DNA from: a virus
IMG/VR virus record: IMGVR_UViG_3300015171_000005
Coordinates: 1 to 59,504 of that record
Reading direction: 5' to 3' (one strand)
Length of the DNA: 59,504 bases
The notes beneath the pieces were generated by a model. It saw only the letters and a program-made list of their open reading frames with translations. It was not told the origin of the DNA and searched no databases. A program made the translations under genes and the position numbers. Position 1 is the stretch's first letter; each line of letters begins with the position of its first letter. Of this stretch, positions 1 to 4,505 are shown one piece after another.

Positions 1-121
1 ACTGCTCGACGATCGATGTGAACTCGTAGGTGTTGGGGTATGACGATTTTTCGATGCCGTTGGGGGTCTTCGTGAAGGTTTTGGTCAGGGGGATCGCGGC
101 CTTCAGGAACGTGATTTCCAT
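1..121 (-). CDS. 5' end of an unidentified gene running off the left edge
   Basis: A minus-strand reading frame starts at ATG 119-121 and stays open for 40 codons to the window edge. The visible residues begin MEITFLKAAIPLTKTF and continue through a YPNTYEFTS stretch. This LTK...YP...FTS pattern recalls the N terminus of phage primase/helicase-type proteins, but the piece is too short to name. No strong SD is visible before the ATG. It lies immediately downstream, on the minus strand, of the repeat-rich region at 200-470, so it would be transcribed away from that region. Confidence 0.5.
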   Translation of the reverse strand, partial: MEITFLKAAIPLTKTFTKTPNGIEKSSYPNTYEFTSIVEQ

Positions 122-200
122 GGCTCTCTTTGAATGTTGGGAAACTGCGGATCAACAGCATAGCCGCAGGCATGTTTGACTTCAACAGCGATTTTGCACA

Positions 201-226
201 GATGTTCCGATCTGCATCGGAACATC
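201..226. repeat. perfect 11-bp inverted repeat
   Basis: The arms GATGTTCCGAT (201-211) and ATCGGAACATC (216-226) are exact reverse complements around a 4-nt centre, CTGC. Each arm contains the GTTCCGA word that recurs to the right. It could be a dimeric regulator or initiator site, or a hairpin. No T-run follows on either strand, so a terminator is unlikely. Confidence 0.75.
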
Positions 227-468
227 AGGACAGGATCGTAACGCTTAAGTGCTTGAAATTAAAGATTTGTTCCAAAGTTCCAATCCTTACCTCTACCCTC
301 TATTAGTAGTAGTAGTAGTAGTAGTAGTAGTTATATATAGAGGTTTCGAGAAAATCGGCGAATTTCGGAACAATCAAAGTAATCAACGACTTACTGAAAA
401 GTGGGTTCGGTACGTCTTTGATTTGATTGAGTTAAAATCAGAACACGCTTCGGAACGATCGGAACAGG
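204..468. repeat. iteron-like GTTCC(G/A)A repeats
   Basis: The word GTTCCGA, GTTCCAA or its complement TCGGAAC occurs at about 204-210, 216-222, 270-275, 277-283, 364-370, 452-458 and 460-466. Several copies extend to GTTCCGAT(C) or GTTCCAATC. Clustering in both orientations next to A+T-rich sequence resembles iterons bound by an initiator or regulator. The function is inferred from layout only. Confidence 0.5.
304..330. repeat. (TAG)9 trinucleotide microsatellite
   Basis: Nine uninterrupted TAG units lie in a gene-free stretch. They are flanked by a 7-bp inverted repeat, CCTCTAT at 297-303 and ATAGAGG at 337-343, so the tract could sit in the loop of a hairpin. Such a pure triplet run is rare in phage DNA and is expected to vary in length by slippage. 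Confidence 0.9.
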
Positions 469-547
469 GCTTTTTTGGCAGTCCGAGCCCCTCTGGCCCA
501 CTAATGCAAGCGGCGAGCCCTTGTGGGGCCCACCGCTTGTGTGCTGC

Positions 548-1522
548 TTACGCTTCGATCAGCGCGTGTTGCGTCTTCAGGACTTCCTTCTCGAAGGCGA
601 GACGCACTTCACTGTCTTTGTTCGCCATCGTGAGTTCGAGCAGGATTTCCTCGCAGAGCGTGTTCAGCGCTTTGCGATTGAAACGCTCGTCGCTCGGTTT
701 CTTGTCTTCCTGCGCGAGTGCCGAGATGCTCTGGTTGTACACGGAACGCGCGATCTGGAACTGCGCGTACAGCGGCAGCCGGTTCCACACGTCATCGGAG
801 AACTCTTCTCGTTGTGCCGTACGCAGCACGTGGTGCACGTGGTCGAGTTCGATCTGTGCCTTCCTCACCTTGCGCTCTTCCTCGCTGGCCGTCGTGCCCA
901 TGATCTTGGCCTTCAGGTACGGCGTGGTGGGCGACTTGGCGATGTCCGCCGATTCGAACTTGTCGTACTCGGCGAGAGCTTTCGCGCGTTCCTGCTCTTC
1001 GTCGCGCTTCAGCATGCGTCCGTAGATCACGTTCGGCTCGGGGCGCTCGAAGGTCGTGTTGGTCTGGTCGGCGCGCACGAGTCCCAACAGGTACTTGTAT
1101 GCACCGTGGAACTGCGAGCCATCCACGAATGGCAGCGCGTCGTGCCCCACTTCCTTGGTGTTGGCGATCGTCTGGGTGATCGCGTCGGCTTCGGAGATCA
1201 TGTCGTTCATGAAGTCGATCGTGCTCTCGTACTTCGGAGTCGCGTTCTGCTTCCTCATGTCCCACACGATGTTGGCCACCGAGTAGTAGCCGATCTTGTT
1301 GGTCAGCACGCGCAAGGCGACGGACCCCCAGAACGGGTTGGACTTGGTGAGTTCGTCGATGTACGCCAACGGGTTGGAGATCGTCGCCTTCATCGGGTTG
1401 CTGACGACTTGCGCGTTGTGGAGCGCGTCTTCGAGGACCGTGGTTTTCGGGACGCCGAGGTTGCTGATCTGGTGCGTCGCTTCGGCTTTGACGAGCTTGC
1501 GTTGCTTCTGTTTCGTTGCCAT
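548..1522 (-). CDS. conserved phage protein of unknown function, 324 aa
   Basis: This is the last and largest gene of the left minus-strand block. The ATG at 1520-1522 is chosen because AGGAGA lies 8 nt upstream; the reading frame is open further upstream but without such a site. The protein begins MATKQKQRKLVKAEA and is hydrophilic, mostly helical in character, with charged stretches near the middle (KRDEEQERAKALAEYDKF) and no signal peptide, membrane segment or catalytic motif I can name. Position among short early-type genes suggests an early or accessory role. I do not recognise the family. Confidence 0.8.
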   Translation of the reverse strand: MATKQKQRKLVKAEATHQISNLGVPKTTVLEDALHNAQVVSNPMKATISNPLAYIDELTKSNPFWGSVALRVLTNKIGYYSVANIVWDMRKQNATPKYESTIDFMNDMISEADAITQTIANTKEVGHDALPFVDGSQFHGAYKYLLGLVRADQTNTTFERPEPNVIYGRMLKRDEEQERAKALAEYDKFESADIAKSPTTPYLKAKIMGTTASEEERKVRKAQIELDHVHHVLRTAQREEFSDDVWNRLPLYAQFQIARSVYNQSISALAQEDKKPSDERFNRKALNTLCEEILLELTMANKDSEVRLAFEKEVLKTQHALIEA

Positions 1523-1839
1523 TCTGGATGTCTCCTGTTGATGTAGATATCGATGTACTCGTCGATGATCGGGATGCCTGTGATGAATACGGGCTTCCAG
1601 ATGCATGCGATCGAGGCTTGGTACGTTGAGGTTTCGATTGTGTGAATTGTCGCTGGCATCTGCCTCCTGAGAATGAGATCGACCAAGGGGCATTCGAGTG
1701 CTTCTTCGATACGTGAATACAGGGTCTCGGGTGACATGCACAATGAATCATCCAAGTTGTAGTAGTTATCCACGTAATGGGCGAACGGTGTTCCTGCTTC
1801 GTACAGCACTTCGTTCGGATTGTCTCCGCGTTGCGGCAT
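1390..1839 (-). CDS. hypothetical protein, 149 aa, overlapping the next gene
   Basis: The ATG at 1837-1839 has CAGGAG 7 nt upstream. The first about 100 residues look like a genuine protein with mixed hydrophobic and acidic sequence. The last about 45 residues are low-complexity Ser/Arg/Lys and run 133 nt into the gene ending at 548 in another frame. The overlap is long for this genome, where 1-8 nt is usual, so either a stop codon has been lost or the basic tail is tolerated. No known family is recognised. Confidence 0.65.
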   Translation of the reverse strand: MPQRGDNPNEVLYEAGTPFAHYVDNYYNLDDSLCMSPETLYSRIEEALECPLVDLILRRQMPATIHTIETSTYQASIACIWKPVFITGIPIIDEYIDIYINRRHPEWQRNRSNASSSKPKRRTRSATSASRKPRSSKTRSTTRKSSATR

Positions 1840-1870
1840 TGATTACTCCTGTGTACGCGGTTGATCGGGT

Positions 1871-2089
1871 TCAGTACGGGTAGTCGCTTCCTTTCTCGTC
1901 GGTGAGACGGTGGGTTGGGGTGGTGATGAATGCACGGCGCACGTGATCCCAAGGCAGTTGGGATTCACCGATTGCGCCTCCGATGGGTGAGAAGAGATCG
2001 ATTGGTTGCCTGCCATGGCACGCGCATGTCATCTTGTTTGCGTCGCGAGGTGTGTTGATGATGGTTTGCTTCTGGTTGCTGGTGCTCAT
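1871..2089 (-). CDS. small hypothetical protein, 72 aa
   Basis: The start ATG (2087-2089) overlaps the stop of the preceding gene as ATGA and has AGAGGA upstream, indicating translational coupling. The sequence contains a CACHGRQ segment that could bind a metal, and a Pro/Gly-rich middle. No function is recognised. Confidence 0.7.
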   Translation of the reverse strand: MSTSNQKQTIINTPRDANKMTCACHGRQPIDLFSPIGGAIGESQLPWDHVRRAFITTPTHRLTDEKGSDYPY

Positions 2090-2274
2090 GCGATCCTCTT
2101 GATTTGAAGTACTTCGTTGGTGGTGGATTCTCCGACTTGAAGCGTTACGATCTTGGTTATCTCTGTCTCTGTCAGACCATATCTTTCAATGACATGAGTA
2201 CAGAATTCACTAAGTGTGAATCTCAATCCTTTTGCGTATCGCTTTCCAATCTTGAAGCGAATGGTGAAATACAT
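2086..2274 (-). CDS. small hypothetical protein, 62 aa
   Basis: The ATG at 2272-2274 is preceded by AGGAGA at a good distance; the frame is open further upstream but that part crosses two hairpins and is unlikely to be translated. The protein begins MYFTIRFKIGKRYAKG and carries a short helix-turn-helix-like stretch (HVIERYGLTETEITKI), which hints at nucleic-acid binding, though this is weak. Its stop overlaps the next start as ATGA. Confidence 0.7.
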   Translation of the reverse strand: MYFTIRFKIGKRYAKGLRFTLSEFCTHVIERYGLTETEITKIVTLQVGESTTNEVLQIKRIA

Positions 2275-2292
2275 GTTGTCTCCTAGAGAGGG

Positions 2293-2320
2293 CTCTGGAT
2301 GTCCGAGAGAGCATCCAGAG
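2293..2320. repeat. 9-bp inverted repeat in the leader of the 62-aa gene
   Basis: CTCTGGATG (2293-2301) and CATCCAGAG (2312-2320) form a perfect 9-bp stem with a 10-nt loop. On the minus strand it lies about 20 nt upstream of the ATG and next to the SD, so it could control translation or mRNA stability of the gene at 2274. Confidence 0.7.
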
Positions 2321-2328
2321 GAAAAACA

Positions 2329-2371
2329 AAAAGCTGAAAGGATGCAGCGCACGGGTTCACCGTGCGCTGCG
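2329..2371 (-). repeat. covarying hairpin element, copy 1
   Basis: Arms GCAGCGCACG (2344-2353) and CGTGCGCTGC (2361-2370) form a 10-bp stem with a 7-nt loop. A related copy lies at 3600-3642, where the stem differs by one compensatory pair (G-C here, A-T there). On the minus strand the hairpin is followed by a T-rich stretch, so it could act as a weak terminator or attenuator ahead of the 62-aa gene. Confidence 0.75.
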
Positions 2372-2418
2372 AGTGATTGAGTTACCTCGCTATGCAATAG
2401 ATGTTGAATGCGAGTCGT

Positions 2419-2700
2419 TCATAGCTTGCTCGTCATGTCGTACATGCCGCGCACGTATTTGCCATTCTCGCGATAGCCCCAGAGTTTGCGGCCACCGGAG
2501 AGCAGCACGGAGCACATGAGTGCGCCGACTGTTGCAGCCATGACACCGCTGAATGTGCCCCAGTGAATCAGGGTCAACAGCGTGAAGACTAGGATGTCGA
2601 TGGCTAATGGATGCGACAGCATGAACATGCGTGTACGCCATCCGCATTTGCCAAACCACATGCAGAGACCCAATGCAACCAGCAGGCCGGATTCAAGCAT
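2419..2700 (-). CDS. integral membrane protein, 93 aa
   Basis: The ATG at 2698-2700 is chosen because GGAG lies 6 nt upstream. About three hydrophobic stretches are visible: residues 4-16, roughly 30-45 and 50-68. They are followed by a charged, Tyr-rich tail ending near YVRGMYDMTSKL. The pattern fits a small inner-membrane protein. Similar proteins occur in the early regions of other podoviruses, but no function is established. A role in modifying the host envelope is only inference. Confidence 0.75.
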   Translation of the reverse strand: MLESGLLVALGLCMWFGKCGWRTRMFMLSHPLAIDILVFTLLTLIHWGTFSGVMAATVGALMCSVLLSGGRKLWGYRENGKYVRGMYDMTSKL

Positions 2701-2821
2701 TTGAATCTCCTTGATGATGGTGAATGTATTTGAAATACTTGGTTTCGTTATCGACATCGATGTCGATTGACATTTCGATGTAAGCCACCCAGAACCAGAA
2801 GATCACTTCGTTCGGGGGCAT
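2693..2821 (-). CDS. small acidic protein, 42 aa
   Basis: A short frame begins at ATG 2819-2821, just after the stop of the upstream gene, and ends 8 nt inside the next gene. It begins MPPNEVIFWFWVAYIEM, an aromatic-rich start, then turns acidic (SIDIDVDNE). Tight packing between two well-supported genes and coupling by overlap support it; the SD (GAGG, about 10 nt upstream) is only fair. Function unknown. Confidence 0.55.
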   Translation of the reverse strand: MPPNEVIFWFWVAYIEMSIDIDVDNETKYFKYIHHHQGDSNA

Positions 2822-2823
2822 GA

Positions 2824-3072
2824 TTACGCAACCTCGGCTTTGCCGGAGATTTGCGCCTTGGCGATAGCCGCAGCCTTGCGGGCGGCGTAGTCGCTGTTGG
2901 TGTTGTTGGAGTTGCTCGCTTTGCGCGCAGCATCTCGTTGCTGGCGATAGATGTTCGCCCAGTGCGCGTTATCAGCGCTGCGCTTGGTGACTTCCGCCAA
3001 TTCCACGCGGAGCGTGGCGATCTGAAGGTTGGCTTCGGCGAGTGCGGTAACGAGGGATTTGATCGTGGCCAT
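2824..3072 (-). CDS. coiled-coil small protein, 82 aa
   Basis: The ATG at 3070-3072 has AAGGAG 8 nt upstream. The protein begins MATIKSLVTALAEANLQ and shows heptad-like spacing of Leu/Ile/Ala over the first about 35 residues, then an Asn/Ser spacer and a Lys/Ala-rich helical tail. It is probably a helical oligomer. No catalytic motif is present. Confidence 0.75.
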   Translation of the reverse strand: MATIKSLVTALAEANLQIATLRVELAEVTKRSADNAHWANIYRQQRDAARKASNSNNTNSDYAARKAAAIAKAQISGKAEVA

Positions 3073-3120
3073 TATGTTCTCCTTGATGTGAATCGTGACG
3101 ATGCTTGGACTACGCATCGT

Positions 3121-3142
3121 GTTGCCCAGCACGCTGGGCAAC
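3121..3142. repeat. 10-bp inverted repeat between small genes
   Basis: GTTGCCCAGC (3121-3130) and GCTGGGCAAC (3133-3142) are perfect complements with a 2-nt centre. It lies in the gap between the genes at 3169 and 3072. No T-run follows, so it is more likely an mRNA processing or protein-binding site than a terminator. Confidence 0.65.
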
Positions 3143-3168
3143 ACGCTGCTTAGTGAGAAGCTCAGTGA

Positions 3169-3564
3169 TTAATGGACCAGCGCGCCTTCTTTGCGCGCGG
3201 CGAACCACGTGCGAGCGTTGCTGAATTTCGCTTTCGCGAAGTCGATGGCAACTTCACCGTTGTTGCACACGAACTGCACGACGGGCGTCGCTGTCGCGAG
3301 CATGAAGTACACCGCGCCGACGGTGATGAAAATCCACGCTACGAGCGTGATCCACGCAGGCATCATGAGCAGCGACACTGCCACGAGCAGGTTGCCCAGC
3401 ACCGTGCCGATGGTGTAGCCGTAGATGAAGGCGACGACGCCTTCGGCGAACATGCGCTTGAAGCTGGGGAGCTTGAGGCCCATGCTCTGCATGAGCGACT
3501 CGATGTCAGCGCCATGGAGTTCGTTGTTGATGTCATCACGTACCTGCTGCTTGGTCTTGGCCAT
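3169..3564 (-). CDS. integral membrane protein, 131 aa
   Basis: This is the first gene of the left minus-strand block. The ATG at 3562-3564 has AGGAGATAC upstream. The N-terminal 35 residues are hydrophilic, followed by about three hydrophobic segments between residues 40 and 105 (for example TIGTVLGNLLVAVSLLMM and ITLVAWIFITVGAVYFML). The tail is short and basic. This fits an inner-membrane protein. Its function is unknown; it would be expressed first from the divergent region to its right. Confidence 0.8.
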   Translation of the reverse strand: MAKTKQQVRDDINNELHGADIESLMQSMGLKLPSFKRMFAEGVVAFIYGYTIGTVLGNLLVAVSLLMMPAWITLVAWIFITVGAVYFMLATATPVVQFVCNNGEVAIDFAKAKFSNARTWFAARKEGALVH

Positions 3565-3599
3565 GTGTATCTCCTAATGAGTGATTGAGGGGAACAACA

Positions 3600-3642
3600 C
3601 AAAGCTCACAGGATGCAGCACACGGATTCATCGTGTGCTGCG
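3600..3642 (-). repeat. covarying hairpin element, copy 2
   Basis: Arms GCAGCACACG (3615-3624) and CGTGTGCTGC (3632-3641) form a 10-bp stem with loop GATTCAT. Flanks match copy 1 (AAAGCT..A..AGGATGCAGC). The stem base change and its partner both differ from copy 1, preserving pairing. It lies in the 5' leader of the leftward transcript. Confidence 0.75.
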
Positions 3643-3760
3643 GGCCCGAAGGGCCTGCTTTGGGGCCCCCTTCACCGGGAAGGAGGCGAATCCGAAGTGG
3701 GGGGTGGTTTTGGGTCGGGGGAGAGAGGGCCCCGCCTCCCCGTCACTGAGGTACCCCCTT

Positions 3761-3779
3761 AAAAAAAATTATTTTTTTT
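3761..3779. repeat. A8/T8 near-palindrome
   Basis: Eight A residues, TTA, then eight T residues form an A+T island inside a GC-rich intergenic region. It is likely curved or easily melted DNA and sits where leftward and rightward transcription diverge. It could be an UP element or part of a promoter, or serve as a hairpin terminator tail on either strand. Confidence 0.7.
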
Positions 3780-3789
3780 GTACGACGGT

Positions 3790-3809
3790 TGTACTACCGG
3801 GGTAGTACA
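3790..3809. repeat. 9-bp inverted repeat upstream of the terminase promoter
   Basis: TGTACTACC (3790-3798) and GGTAGTACA (3801-3809) pair perfectly around GG. It ends 17 nt before the -35 box of the promoter at 3826, the usual place for an activator, so it could be an operator. A run of six T follows 5 nt later, so a rightward terminator that insulates the block is an alternative. Confidence 0.65.
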
Positions 3810-3825
3810 GGAGCTTTTTTGAAAA

Positions 3826-3854
3826 TTGCAATAGGACGATGCTTACAGTATGAT
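3826..3854 (+). promoter_or_regulatory. sigma70-like promoter for the packaging genes
   Basis: TTGCAA (3826-3831) and TATGAT (3849-3854) are separated by 17 nt, the ideal spacing; the boxes match the consensus at 4/6 and 5/6. Transcription would start near 3861, about 20 nt before the ATG of the small terminase gene. This suggests host RNA polymerase transcribes the packaging and head genes. Confidence 0.6.
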
Positions 3855-3881
3855 CGGCTCAATATTTTCAACAACTTAGGC

Positions 3882-4505
3882 ATGAATCCTATAGCCGCCA
3901 AGCAATTTGCGATGCGTGCGCCCCGTAACCTTCGGACGAAGAAGGGCAAGGACGCCGTCAAGGAGATCGAAAAAGTCAGGGTGCGTGGACTGCGTGCGCA
4001 TGTCGTCGATGCGCAGAAGCTTCGCGATGTCGAGAAGAAAAACGCCGACCGTTCCCTCACCGACAAGCAGCGCCAGTTCGTGCGCTTCTGGTCTTCGGGC
4101 GAGACGCCGCGCACGGCGTCGATACTGGCGGGCTACAGCGAAGAATCGCAGAGTGTCGTGTGGCGGATGCAGAACGACCCGGCCATTCTCAAGATATACC
4201 GCGAAGAAAAAAAGCTCTACGAAGAAGCCGGGCACATGACGCGCCGTCGTGTGATGAACATGCTGGAGGAAGCCTACAACGACGCGAAGCTGCTCTCCGA
4301 ACCGGCGACCATGGTCGCGGCGGCGCGCGAGCTAGGCAAACTCTGCGGATACTACGAGCCCGACAAGCATGTGCATGTGCACATGGGCGGCAAGTTGATG
4401 GACCGCATGAATTCGCTCTCGGACGCGGAGCTTCTGAAGATCATCAACGAGCCGGAACCCGATACGGTCGAAGGTGAAGTGCTCCAACTAGAGGGCCCGA
4501 CTTGA
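3882..4505 (+). CDS. terS: terminase small subunit
   Basis: Predicted 207-residue DNA-recognition subunit of the packaging motor. Residues about 65-110 contain LTDKQRQFVRFWSSGETPR followed by AGYS, the helix-turn-helix pattern typical of Terminase_2-like small subunits. The C-terminal part is helical and acidic. It directly precedes and overlaps the large subunit gene, the usual order. The ATG at 3882 is preferred because the promoter would place the transcript start near 3861; a TTG further upstream (3789) would lie before the promoter. The SD is weak, so a later ATG at 3912 is possible. Confidence 0.85.
   Translation: MNPIAAKQFAMRAPRNLRTKKGKDAVKEIEKVRVRGLRAHVVDAQKLRDVEKKNADRSLTDKQRQFVRFWSSGETPRTASILAGYSEESQSVVWRMQNDPAILKIYREEKKLYEEAGHMTRRRVMNMLEEAYNDAKLLSEPATMVAAARELGKLCGYYEPDKHVHVHMGGKLMDRMNSLSDAELLKIINEPEPDTVEGEVLQLEGPT

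Larger units (their letters stand above)
122..547. other. gene-free region, candidate origin or control region
   Basis: No convincing gene is present in these 426 bases. The stretch is richer in A+T than its surroundings. It holds several copies of a GTTCC(G/A)A-type word in both orientations, an inverted repeat (201-226), a (TAG)9 tract (304-330), and near its right end a stem of 7 bp (507-513 with 533-539) just after the stop of the minus-strand gene at 548. Such a combination fits a phage replication origin or a regulator-binding region. That role is inference. Confidence 0.5.
3565..3881. other. divergent intergenic control region
   Basis: These 317 bases separate the leftward early block from the rightward packaging genes. 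They hold the second copy of the covarying hairpin, a very GC-rich stretch with several short stems (about 3640-3750), a near-palindrome of A8 and T8 (3761-3779), a 9-bp inverted repeat (3790-3809) and a rightward promoter (3826-3854). No gene is visible. A leftward promoter must be here too, but I could not pick one with confidence. Confidence 0.7.

Noticed and set aside
521-1546. Long plus-strand open frame opposite the 324-aa gene
   Set aside because: It is an antisense shadow of the GC-rich gene at 548-1522: no SD, Arg/Leu/Val-rich translation, and no similarity to any family.
3789-3881. N-terminal extension of the small terminase from TTG 3789
   Set aside because: The extension would lie upstream of the predicted transcript start near 3861 and overlaps the promoter and an inverted repeat.
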